Assembly (NCBI GenBank): GCA_035550315.1
Contig: DASZPL010000043.1
Coordinates: 1 to 36,706 of the forward strand
Direction of reading: 5' to 3'
DNA from: DASZPL01 sp035550315
GTDB lineage: Bacteria > Actinomycetota > Actinomycetes > JAFAQI01
DNA length: 36,706 nucleotides
Of this stretch, positions 15,279-22,288 are shown in pieces (position 1 is the first letter of the stretch; each line of letters begins with the position of its first letter). The notes below the pieces were generated by a model. It was not told the DNA's origin, did not search any database, and worked only from the letters and a program-made list of their open reading frames with translations. The position numbers and the translations under genes are program-made.

Positions 15279-16543
15279 CCGAAGATCCCGAGGTGGATCA
15301 GCCCGGCACCGAAGCCGAGGACCGCGCCGTGCAGGTAGAGCAGCCACTCGTCTTCGCGGATCGCGGTGCGCAACATCTCCGCGAAGTCGCGCGGCGCCAT
15401 GGTGCGCATCCGGGCCGCCAGCAACGCGAAGATCTGCCGGCTCTGCTGCTCGCCGAACGCCGGGTCGCGAAACGGCGTCAGCGTGTAGCCGACGGCTTCG
15501 GTCGCCAGCGAGTCACGGATCGCGTCGTACGTCCGCTCACCGATCGCGACCCGCACCAGGCCACGCACCGCACCGAGCGACGCGTCGACGGCGGGGCGCA
15601 GCGCATCCTCGATCAGCCGGCGGGTGCGGTCGGAACGCGGGCCGTGCATCAGGTCCTCGCCGATGTTCTCCACGTTGACCACGTCGTTGGCGATGATCCC
15701 GGCGTACACGTCCGCGACTTCTTGCTGCCGGCGCATGAACAGCCCGTGCAGCGTCAGCCCGAACAGTCGTCGCGGCTCGACCGGCTCGAAGATCATGTGG
15801 ATCGCGACCAGGTTGGTGACGTAGCCAATGAGCACGCCACCGATCGGCAGCAGCCACCAGTAGGGGAACGCGTCGGTCAGGAACGCCAGCGGGATCCCCA
15901 GCAACAGGCCGAGCACGAACCCGAAGTTCTGGATGAACCGCAGCTCCTTGCGGCCGACGTCGAGAAAGATCCGGTTCGCCAGCTGCGGCTGCGCGCTGAT
16001 CCGGCGGATCACCATCAGCTTGATGTCGAGCAGCTGGTCGATGTTCTCGCCGATCTGGTCGGTGACCCGGCGGACGACTTGCGGGAGCTGTTGGTCGACC
16101 CGCGCGTGCACCGCCTCCCGGGCACGCGCCGGCAGGTCGCGCCACAGTTGCGCGTGCTCGCGGTGCATGATCCGCTCGACCAGGTCGTGGATGTCGTCGC
16201 GCGACGAGGTCACGATCTGCTCGGCGATCTTCTCCGGCTCGAGCTGCTGGTAGAACTCGCGCGGGCTGCCGAGCTTCGAGATGCCCTTGTCGACCGCGAT
16301 GCTGCCCATCTTCGCCGCGCGCGACGGGATGATCCCCTGCCAGCCGACGCCGCCCTGCATGACGCCGGGAATCTGCTGGACCTTGCGCGGCAGCAGCGCC
16401 ACCAACGGCGCCAGACCGGGCACCCGGAAGCCGCGGAAGTGCACCGGGTAGAACAGCATCACCACGCCACTCCAGTTGGTGACGTAACCGATGATCCCGG
16501 TGAACAGCGGCACCGTGAGCAACCGCACCAGGTGCTCGCTCAT
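15275..16543 (-). CDS. DUF445 family membrane protein
   Basis: A 422-residue DUF445 protein. There are hydrophobic segments near the N-terminus, in the middle (two close segments around FVLGLLLGIPLAFLTDAF and WWLLPIGGVLIGYVTN) and at the extreme C-terminus (LYLHGAVLGFGAGLIHLGIF). The family hallmark occurs twice, as IIGYVTNWSGVVMLFYPV near residues 17-34 and LIGYVTNLVAIHMIFEPV in the middle, each followed by a basic stretch (LLPRKVQQI, FMRRQQEV). This shows an ancient internal duplication. The ATG at 16543 has no RBS, but TACATT ends 6 nt before it. It is translationally coupled to the DUF4393 gene. The function of the family (YjiN/YheB relatives) is not known. Confidence 0.85.
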   Translation of the reverse strand: MSEHLVRLLTVPLFTGIIGYVTNWSGVVMLFYPVHFRGFRVPGLAPLVALLPRKVQQIPGVMQGGVGWQGIIPSRAAKMGSIAVDKGISKLGSPREFYQQLEPEKIAEQIVTSSRDDIHDLVERIMHREHAQLWRDLPARAREAVHARVDQQLPQVVRRVTDQIGENIDQLLDIKLMVIRRISAQPQLANRIFLDVGRKELRFIQNFGFVLGLLLGIPLAFLTDAFPYWWLLPIGGVLIGYVTNLVAIHMIFEPVEPRRLFGLTLHGLFMRRQQEVADVYAGIIANDVVNVENIGEDLMHGPRSDRTRRLIEDALRPAVDASLGAVRGLVRVAIGERTYDAIRDSLATEAVGYTLTPFRDPAFGEQQSRQIFALLAARMRTMAPRDFAEMLRTAIREDEWLLYLHGAVLGFGAGLIHLGIFG

Positions 16544-16549
16544 GGCGGG

Positions 16550-16555
16550 AATGTA
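16550..16555 (-). promoter_or_regulatory. Putative -10 element of a leaderless transcript (DUF445 operon)
   Basis: On the minus strand TACATT (16555-16550) fits TANNNT and is followed by 6 nt and the ATG at 16543. It sits in the 22-nt gap after the pirin gene, so DUF445 and DUF4393 probably form their own transcription unit. No -35 box is evident. Confidence 0.5.
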
Positions 16556-16565
16556 GCGCCGAACG

Positions 16566-17321
16566 TCAGTCCGTGAGGCTGGCGTGCATCTCCCAGACGA
16601 GGATCTCGGCATCGGTGGTTGCGGTCAGTCGCGACTCGCCGACGCCGGTGAACCGGACCGCGTCGCCTTCGGTCAGCGGCCCCGCGCCTTCGAGCGCGAC
16701 GTCACCCGTCGCCACGAACAGGTGCAGGTACGGCGCGTCCGGCAGCTGCACCGACTCGCCGGCGGCCAGGCGAGACGCATGCAGCGCCGCTCGGCTGTTG
16801 CCGATCCGGATTGCGGTGTCGTCGGCGTGCTTCGGCATGCCGCTCGCGACGGTGACGAGGCCGCCGCGCAGCCGCGCGTCGTCGATCTCGAGCTGTTCGT
16901 AGCCCGGCGTCGCGCCGGCAGCGTCGGGCACGACCCACATCTGGATGAACCGGACGGGGTCGGCGTGCTCGGGACCGCCGGCGAGCCGCCAGGAGTCGTT
17001 CTTCTCGGAGTGCAGGATGCCGGTGCCGGCGCTCATCCGCTGCGCGAGGCCGGGGTAGATCACGCCGGCTCGGCCGGTCGAGTCCTGGTGCACCAGCGAG
17101 CCGCGCAGCACCCAGGTGACGATCTCCATGTCGCGGTGCGGGTGGGTCTCGAAGCCGGTGCCCGGCGCGACCACGTCGTCGTTGCTGACCAGCAGCAACC
17201 CGTGATGGGTGTTGGCCGGGTCGTAGTGCGGCCCGAACGAGAACGAATGTCGCGACCGCAGCCACGCCGTATTGGTCGCGAACCGCTCGCCCGCCCGTCG
17301 TACGTCAATCCCAGTAACCAC
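16566..17321 (-). CDS. Pirin family protein (bicupin)
   Basis: A 251-residue pirin. It shows SRHSFSFGPHYDPANTHHGLL and the metal-binding motif FETHPHRDMEIVTWVLRGSL in the N-terminal cupin, followed by RMSAGTGILHSEKN, and a C-terminal cupin ending VWEMHASL. The two-His plus Glu metal site typical of pirins is present (HPHRDME, HSE). Bacterial pirins can act as quercetin dioxygenases, redox sensors or regulators of pyruvate metabolism. I take the GTG at 17321 (VVTGIDVRRAGERF); the open frame continues to 17387 but only with unconserved residues. No good RBS is seen. The hairpin and tandem-repeat region lies directly upstream. Confidence 0.88.
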   Translation of the reverse strand: MVTGIDVRRAGERFATNTAWLRSRHSFSFGPHYDPANTHHGLLLVSNDDVVAPGTGFETHPHRDMEIVTWVLRGSLVHQDSTGRAGVIYPGLAQRMSAGTGILHSEKNDSWRLAGGPEHADPVRFIQMWVVPDAAGATPGYEQLEIDDARLRGGLVTVASGMPKHADDTAIRIGNSRAALHASRLAAGESVQLPDAPYLHLFVATGDVALEGAGPLTEGDAVRFTGVGESRLTATTDAEILVWEMHASLTD

Positions 17322-17352
17322 GACCGCACAACACCGACCGTCGCCCGAACCT

Positions 17353-17390
17353 TTCCCCACACCCTCACACCTTCCCCACACCCTCACACC
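17353..17390. repeat. Two perfect 19-bp tandem copies
   Basis: TTCCCCACACCCTCACACC occurs at 17353-17371 and again at 17372-17390 with no spacer, and a third copy starts with TT before diverging. It lies between the pirin start and the large hairpin. Its strong strand bias (C/A-rich on the plus strand) differs from the flanks. Confidence 0.85.
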
Positions 17391-17392
17391 TT

Positions 17393-17455
17393 CGCCGAGT
17401 GCGACGAAGTTCGCGTTTCCAGCGCTTCCGAACGCGAGTTTCGTCGCACTCGGCG
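17393..17455. repeat. Long inverted repeat (25-bp stem), terminator or dispersed-repeat candidate
   Basis: The arms 17393-17408 and 17440-17455 are perfect 16-bp complements (CGCCGAGTGCGACGAA and its reverse complement). After a 2-bp mismatch a further 7 bp pair (TCGCGTT 17411-17417 with AACGCGA 17431-17437), leaving a 13-nt loop. The stem ends 2 nt past the P450 stop, so it would fold in the 3' end of the ABC1-ABC1-P450 mRNA. The length and near symmetry exceed a simple terminator and resemble a REP/MITE-like intergenic element. Confidence 0.75.
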
Positions 17456-17457
17456 GG

Positions 17458-18651
17458 CTAGGTGAGGAGGGTGAGCGAGGTCACCTGACGGAAGGTCGGG
17501 GACTGGCCGCGTTGCACCGTGAGCTCGCGTTCTTCCAGCGGCGGGTCGAGGTGGATGACGCGGCGCAGCATCTCCTGCGCTTCGAGGCGCGCCAGCGACG
17601 CGCCGGCGCAGAAGTGGCGGCCGTGACCGAATGCGACGTGCGGAGCGCCCCGCCGGTCGAGGCGGATCGTGTCGGGATCGTCGAACGCGGCCGGGTCGCG
17701 GTTGGCGGCGCCGAGCGCGATCAGCACCTGCCGGCCCGCTTCGACCGTGACGTGGCCCAGCCGCTCGTCCTGCGTCGCAATCCGGCCGGCGAGCTGGACC
17801 GGGCTCTCGAGCCGAAGCAGCTCCTCGACCGCGGCGGGCAGCAGTGCCGGATCGCCGCGCAGCTGCCGGAGCACGTCCGGGCTGTCGTGCAAGGTCACCA
17901 CCGCGTTGCCGACGAGATTCGCGGTGGTCTCATGACCGGCGGCGAGCAGCAGCAGCGTCATCGCGATCAGCTCGTCCGCGGCCATGCCATCGACGTCGTC
18001 GACCCCGGCGGCAAGGGCGGACAGCAGGTCCGCGCCCGGCCGCTGCTTGCGTTCCGCGACCAGCGGCACCAACTCGAGCATCAGCGAGAACGCCGCGCCC
18101 GCGCCATCGACCATGACGTCCTCGCCGGCGAGCGGGTCGAGCATCGCGGTCAGCTTGGGCGTGACGACGCGCAGCTCCGCTGCCATGTCCGGGTCGACAT
18201 CGAGCAGCTCGCAGATGACCGCCAACGGCACCGGATAGGCGATCGTGTCCATCACGTCGAACGGCTCGCCGGACCCGACCTCGGCGACAGCGGCGTCACA
18301 GATCGCCGCGACGCGGTCGCGAATGCTCTCGACCGAGCGGGGAGTCAGGAAGCCGCTCAACGCGCCGCGCAGCCGGGCGTGGTCCGGCGGATCGCTGAAC
18401 AGGACCGAGCCGAGCAGCGCGCCGTCGCTGCCGGCCGGGATCCCGAACCGCCGCATCAAATCCGGGCTGTTGCGCGGGTCGGACGACCAGGTGGCGTCGT
18501 GCAGTACGGCGAGGGCCTCGGCGTGGGAGACCACGAGGGCGACGTTGAGATCGTCGAGCCAGTGCACCGGCGCCTGGTCGCGCAGCCGGCGGTAGCCACC
18601 GGCGCCCTCGCCTGCCGGGACCGGCCAACCGGCGATGGTGGTGTCGGTCAT
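17458..18651 (-). CDS. Cytochrome P450
   Basis: A 397-residue soluble P450. The I-helix oxygen-binding motif is LLLAAGHETTANLV (AGHET, 238-242), the ExxR motif is EELLR (277-280 core), and the heme-binding loop is FGHGRHFCAGASLAR with the iron ligand C348. It is of usual length for the actinomycete CYP class and has no membrane anchor, so it needs ferredoxin and a reductase encoded elsewhere. The ATG at 18651 overlaps the stop of the upstream ABC1 kinase gene by 4 nt and has GAGGTG upstream; the open frame to 18768 is read-through. It is third in an operon after two ABC1-family kinases. The substrate is unknown; a hydrophobic or isoprenoid-type molecule is a guess from that company. Confidence 0.93.
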   Translation of the reverse strand: MTDTTIAGWPVPAGEGAGGYRRLRDQAPVHWLDDLNVALVVSHAEALAVLHDATWSSDPRNSPDLMRRFGIPAGSDGALLGSVLFSDPPDHARLRGALSGFLTPRSVESIRDRVAAICDAAVAEVGSGEPFDVMDTIAYPVPLAVICELLDVDPDMAAELRVVTPKLTAMLDPLAGEDVMVDGAGAAFSLMLELVPLVAERKQRPGADLLSALAAGVDDVDGMAADELIAMTLLLLAAGHETTANLVGNAVVTLHDSPDVLRQLRGDPALLPAAVEELLRLESPVQLAGRIATQDERLGHVTVEAGRQVLIALGAANRDPAAFDDPDTIRLDRRGAPHVAFGHGRHFCAGASLARLEAQEMLRRVIHLDPPLEERELTVQRGQSPTFRQVTSLTLLT

Positions 18652-20081
18652 TGACTCACCTCGGCCAGCCCCAGTTCCGACGTCGCCGCCCAGAACGTTG
18701 CGTCGGCCTCCCCCATCGGCGTGGCCGACGGGCCGCCGAAGTCCCATTCCGCAGCGATCGCCCGCCAATCCGCGGTCGCACGCAGGTCGCCGAGCACCGA
18801 CATCAAGCCGAGGTCGATGCGCAGCAGGAAGACGTAGTCGCCCTCCGAGTTCAGCTTGCGCAACACGTTCGCCGCGGGGCCCAGCGGCGACCAGGTGTCA
18901 CGCACCGAGTCGCTGACGAACTCCGGGGTCAACGTCACCGGCTGATCCGCGACCAGCGCCTTCAGCGGGTTGCGATACCAGACGAGCAGCTCCTCCGGCG
19001 TCGGTGCGTCGGCGGCGTCGAACATGCCGACCCGCACGAACGCGTGCCATAGCGCATCCGCGTCGTCCTCGACGACGGCGCGCACCACCGTTCGGAGCTC
19101 TTCGATCTGCTGCCGATCAAAGCCCTTCACGCAACCGAAGTCGAGGAAGCTGACCGTGCCGTCGTCGTGGAACATGTAGTTGCCCGGATGCGGATCCGCG
19201 TTGAACAGGCAGAGCCGGCGCAGGCTGCCGAACGCGAACCGGTAGATGACTTCCGCCCAGGCGTCACGCAGCGGTTGCGGCGCGTCCAACGCGTCGAACC
19301 ATCGCCGGCCGGCGGCGTACGCCTGGGTCAGCACCCGCCCGGTCGACAACTGATCGACCACCTCGGGGATGCGGACGAACGGGTGGCCGCGATAGGCGTC
19401 GGCGAACCTGCGTTGGTTGGCCGCCTCGGTGCGGTAGTCCAGCTCCTCCGTGATTCGGGCCGAGATCTCGCCGGCGACTTCCTTCGGTTCGATGCGCGTC
19501 AGGCCCGGCACCAGGGACCGGAACAGTTGGATCACCACGGCCAGCAACTCGGCGTTGCGCAGGTCCGCGCGGATCGCATCGGCGACGCCCGGATACTGCA
19601 CCTTCACGGCGACCCGCGTGCCGTCGTACAACCGGGCTTCATGCACCTGACCGATCGACGCCGCCGCGAACGGCAGTGGCGCGAACTCCGCAAACAGGCG
19701 ACCGGGCGGCGCGCCGAGCTCGCGCTCGATCACCTCGGCGGCGAGCTCCGGCGCCATCGGCGGAGCGTCGGCCTGCAGCCGGCTCATCGCCTGCTGGAAG
19801 ATCCGCCGGTTCTCCTCGGGCAGGACGTTGCCGAACGGCACGTACGACAACATCTGCCCGGCCTTCATCAGCGCGCCCTTCGACGCACCGAGCAGCTCGA
19901 CGTACCGCTCGGCGCGGCGAGCGAACTTCTCGGGCTTACCGACCGCCTCGCGCCGAAGCCGTTGCACGACCGCCTCGCCGGTGGCCCGAGCCACCATGCC
20001 GGCGAGCGGTGTCGCGCGGCGCACCCGGCCGGTGGTGATGCCGTCGGCGGGTCGGCCCGGCCGCTGCCGCTCGCTGGTCAC
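18648..20081 (-). CDS. ABC1/UbiB-type atypical kinase, copy 2
   Basis: A 477-residue member of the ABC1 (ADCK/UbiB) family. The family-specific motif is KAGQ (73-76, in GALMKAGQMLS), the alanine-rich nucleotide loop AAASIGQVHEA (139-149), the conserved lysine VAVKVQYPG (K160), the catalytic-loop equivalent NADPHPGNY (295-302) and the metal-binding DFGCVK (314-319). No membrane helix is obvious. It starts with GTG at 20081, overlapping the stop of the first copy by 4 nt. The two proteins are collinear throughout and near-identical around the motifs, so this is a tandem gene duplication. Known members act as ATPases in ubiquinone or other prenyl-lipid biosynthesis. The actual lipid target here is unknown. 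Confidence 0.92.
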   Translation of the reverse strand: MTSERQRPGRPADGITTGRVRRATPLAGMVARATGEAVVQRLRREAVGKPEKFARRAERYVELLGASKGALMKAGQMLSYVPFGNVLPEENRRIFQQAMSRLQADAPPMAPELAAEVIERELGAPPGRLFAEFAPLPFAAASIGQVHEARLYDGTRVAVKVQYPGVADAIRADLRNAELLAVVIQLFRSLVPGLTRIEPKEVAGEISARITEELDYRTEAANQRRFADAYRGHPFVRIPEVVDQLSTGRVLTQAYAAGRRWFDALDAPQPLRDAWAEVIYRFAFGSLRRLCLFNADPHPGNYMFHDDGTVSFLDFGCVKGFDRQQIEELRTVVRAVVEDDADALWHAFVRVGMFDAADAPTPEELLVWYRNPLKALVADQPVTLTPEFVSDSVRDTWSPLGPAANVLRKLNSEGDYVFLLRIDLGLMSVLGDLRATADWRAIAAEWDFGGPSATPMGEADATFWAATSELGLAEVSQ

Positions 20082-21490
20082 CGGCTCGTCTCGGCGAGGG
20101 GCGAACCGGCTTTCGCCGCCCAGAACGCTGCGTCGGCTTCACCCATCGGGGTTGCCGGCGCCCCATCGAAGTCCATCTCCTCCTCGATCGCCCGCCAGAG
20201 CCCGGTGGCGCGGAGCTCGCCGAGCACTGCGAACAGCCCGAGGTCGATGCGGGCGAGGAAGACGTAGTCAGGCGGCGACGACAACGCGCGCACGACGTCA
20301 CCCGACGGTCCGGTAGGTGAGAACTCGGCGGCGATCACCGCTGCCACGACGTCCGAGGTGATCGTGAACGGCTGTGGCCCGGTGAGCATCACGAACGGCT
20401 CGCTGTACCACTTCAAGATGGCCGCGGGCGTCGGACCGCGGCCGGCCTCGAAGATGCCGAGCTCGACAAACGTGCGCCAGAGCAGGTCCGCGTCCTGCCG
20501 TATGACGGCGCGCACGATCTGCTGCATCCGAGCCGTCTGCTCCGGCGCGAACTGCTTGACGCAGCCGAAGTCGACGAAGGTCACCGTGCCGTCGTCGTGA
20601 AACAGGTAGTTGCCCGGGTGCGGGTCGGCGTTGAACAGGCCGAGCCGCCGCAAGCTGCCGAAGGCGAACCGGTAGATCGCTTCGCCCCAGCTGTCGCGCA
20701 GCGAGGCGGGCGCCTGCAGCGCGGCGGCCCACTGCCGTCCGTCGGCGTACTGCTGGGTCAGCACCCGGCCGGTCGACAGTTCGTCGATCACCTCGGGAAT
20801 GCGGATGAACGGATGATCGCGGTACGCCTCGGCGAACTTCCGCTGGTACGCCGCCTCCATCCGGTAGTCGAGCTCTTCGGTCACCCGCTCCGCGATCTCC
20901 GCGGCGACCGCCTTGGGGTCGACGCGGGTGAGCCCGGGCACCAGCGATCGGAGCAGCTGGAAGAAGACGGCGAGCAGCTCGGCGTTGCGAAGGTCGGCAC
21001 GGATCGCGTCCGCGACGCCCGGGTACTGCACCTTCACCGCCACCCGGGTGCCGTCGTGCAGCCGGGCCTCGTGCACCTGACCGATCGACGCGGCCGCGAA
21101 CGGCAGCGGGTCGAAGCTCGCGAAGACGCGCTCGGGCGGGGCGCCGAGCTCCTGCGCCACGACCTCGGCCGCCAGCTCCGGCGCCATCGGCGGCGCGTCG
21201 GCCTGCAACCGGCTCATCGCGGCTTGGAAGAGCTGCCGGTTCTCGGCCGGGATGGCGTTGCCGAATGGCACGAAGGACAGCATCTGGCCGGCCTTCATCA
21301 ACGCGCCCTTTGAGTGGCCGAGGAGCTCGACGTACCGCTCGGCGCGGCGGGCGTAGGCGTCGGGGTCATCGACCGCGCCCCGCCGCAACCGCCGGATCAC
21401 GGCCTCGCCGGTGGCCCGCGCCGCCATCCCGGCGAGCGGCGTCGCGCGCCGCAGCCGTCCGGTCGCGATGCCGTCGCCCGCTCTCGCCAC
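20078..21490 (-). CDS. ABC1/UbiB-type atypical kinase, copy 1
   Basis: First gene of the operon and paralogue of the next one, sharing KAGQ, AAASIGQVHEA, VAVKVQYPGVADAIRADLRN, ADPHPGNY and DFGCVK. The copies differ most after the DFG motif (here KWYSEPFVMLTGPQPF), yet both end in the same TPMGEAD-FWAA signature, so the C-terminal tail is under constraint. ATG 21493 lies only 2 nt from AGGAGG, whereas GTG 21490 has the normal 5-nt spacing. I take the GTG (470 residues). The Shine-Dalgarno sequence overlaps the end of the palindromic operator at 21500-21515, which suggests tight control by the divergent TetR protein. Confidence 0.92.
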   Translation of the reverse strand: MARAGDGIATGRLRRATPLAGMAARATGEAVIRRLRRGAVDDPDAYARRAERYVELLGHSKGALMKAGQMLSFVPFGNAIPAENRQLFQAAMSRLQADAPPMAPELAAEVVAQELGAPPERVFASFDPLPFAAASIGQVHEARLHDGTRVAVKVQYPGVADAIRADLRNAELLAVFFQLLRSLVPGLTRVDPKAVAAEIAERVTEELDYRMEAAYQRKFAEAYRDHPFIRIPEVIDELSTGRVLTQQYADGRQWAAALQAPASLRDSWGEAIYRFAFGSLRRLGLFNADPHPGNYLFHDDGTVTFVDFGCVKQFAPEQTARMQQIVRAVIRQDADLLWRTFVELGIFEAGRGPTPAAILKWYSEPFVMLTGPQPFTITSDVVAAVIAAEFSPTGPSGDVVRALSSPPDYVFLARIDLGLFAVLGELRATGLWRAIEEEMDFDGAPATPMGEADAAFWAAKAGSPLAETSR

Positions 21491-21499
21491 CATCGCCTC

Positions 21500-21515
21500 C
21501 TAAGTGCTCACTTAG
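21500..21515. promoter_or_regulatory. TetR operator between the ABC1 operon and the TetR gene
   Basis: CTAAGTG-CT-CACTTAG is a perfect inverted repeat with a 2-nt spacer in the 46-nt gap between the divergent genes. A third CACTTAG half-site is at 21530-21536. The palindrome covers the expected -35 region of the TetR promoter (-10 TACACT at 21528-21533) and abuts the RBS of the ABC1 gene. On the minus strand TATCCT (21529-21524) could be the -10 of the ABC1 operon, placing the operator just downstream of its start. Confidence 0.72.
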
Positions 21516-21527
21516 TAAAACTCAGGA

Positions 21528-21533
21528 TACACT
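21528..21533 (+). promoter_or_regulatory. Putative -10 element of a leaderless transcript (TetR gene)
   Basis: TACACT fits TANNNT and ends 6 nt before the ATG at 21540, so the mRNA would begin at the start codon. No Shine-Dalgarno sequence is present. It overlaps the third operator half-site, consistent with autorepression. Confidence 0.5.
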
Positions 21534-21539
21534 TAGCGG

Positions 21540-22160
21540 ATGGCGCCGGTGACCGCACCCCCCGCCTCCACCCGGGAGCGGATCGTCGACGAGGCGATGC
21601 GGCTGTTCGGCGAGCAGGGCTTCCGCGGCACCACGGTCGCGCAGATCGAGGCGGCGGCCGGGCTGACACCCGGCGCCGGCGGGCTCTACCACCACTTCAG
21701 CGCCAAGGACGACGTGCTGGCCGAAGGCATCCGCCGCCATCTGGCGCGGCTCGAAGCGCTGCGCGACATCCGCGCGATCCTCACCGACCTCGGCGACCTG
21801 CGGGCCGAGCTGGCGATCGTCGCGCGCTACTTCCTGGCCGAGCTCGACGGCCAGACCGAGCTGTTCCGGATCCTGGTCTCCGAGGTACGCCGGCGGCCGG
21901 ACCTGCTGACCGACGCGGCGAACTGGCTGGTTTCCTCGACCTATCGCGGCTTCGCCGCCTGGATGCGTGACGCGGCCGGGCCGACGCTCACTGAGGAGCG
22001 CGCCATGACGATCTCGGCGCTCGCGATGGGGTCGCTGTTGTCCAGCCGGCTGCTCCGCAACGTGATGGCGGTCGAGCCGCCGGCGCCCGACGATGCGCTG
22101 GTGCCGGCCTGGGTCGACATGGTGATGGCAATGCTCCCGGTCGAGCCCCACGGCGAGTGA
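21540..22160 (+). CDS. TetR/AcrR family transcriptional regulator
   Basis: A 206-residue TetR protein. The DNA-binding domain is RERIVDEAMRLFGEQGFRG, then TTVAQIEAAAGLTPGAGGLY and HHFSAKDDVLAEGI, with a helical ligand domain after it. The spacing TPGAGGLYHHF (one extra residue relative to the common xxxxLYxHF) is as in one actinomycete subgroup. It is divergent from the ABC1-ABC1-P450 operon and shares its promoter region and the palindrome CTAAGTG-CT-CACTTAG, so it is the probable repressor of that operon and of itself. Its inducer may be a substrate of the P450 or a lipid; that is inference. The glyA riboswitch starts about 20 nt after its stop. Confidence 0.92.
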   Translation: MAPVTAPPASTRERIVDEAMRLFGEQGFRGTTVAQIEAAAGLTPGAGGLYHHFSAKDDVLAEGIRRHLARLEALRDIRAILTDLGDLRAELAIVARYFLAELDGQTELFRILVSEVRRRPDLLTDAANWLVSSTYRGFAAWMRDAAGPTLTEERAMTISALAMGSLLSSRLLRNVMAVEPPAPDDALVPAWVDMVMAMLPVEPHGE

Positions 22161-22180
22161 CGGCGCGGTAGCCTCGGCGC

Positions 22181-22256
22181 TGGGCCGCGACTGGCGCAGC
22201 AGATGGAATCGACCATCGGGAAGCGGCCCGGCACCACCCGCCGCGCGCCTGGGCCC
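22181..22256 (+). ncRNA. ZTP (pfl) riboswitch upstream of glyA
   Basis: The leader contains the hallmarks of the ZTP/ZMP aptamer in order. P1 is GGGCCGC (22182-22188) pairing with GCGGCCC (22223-22229). The conserved CGCGACTGGCG follows the 5' strand. P2 is GATGG (22202-22206) with CCATC (22213-22217) and a 6-nt loop, followed by the conserved CGGGAAGCG. After a GC-rich linker comes the 3' pseudoknot strand CGCCTGGGC (22246-22254). ZTP riboswitches are known to control glyA, folD and purine genes, so the glyA context fits exactly. The aptamer's GCGCGCC (22243-22249) can also pair with GGCGCGC (22280-22286), which includes the end of the glyA RBS (GAAAGG, 22276-22281). Ligand binding may thus free the RBS. 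Confidence 0.85.
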
Positions 22257-22288
22257 AAGCCGAGCACCGCAAGACGAAAGGCGCGCCC

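Noticed and set aside
17353..17390. Start of a CRISPR array
   Set aside because: Only two abutting 19-bp copies without spacers, and no cas genes.
18648..21490. Assembly artefact duplicating one ABC1 gene
   Set aside because: The two copies differ throughout at both DNA and protein level, especially after the DFG motif, so they are genuine diverged paralogues.
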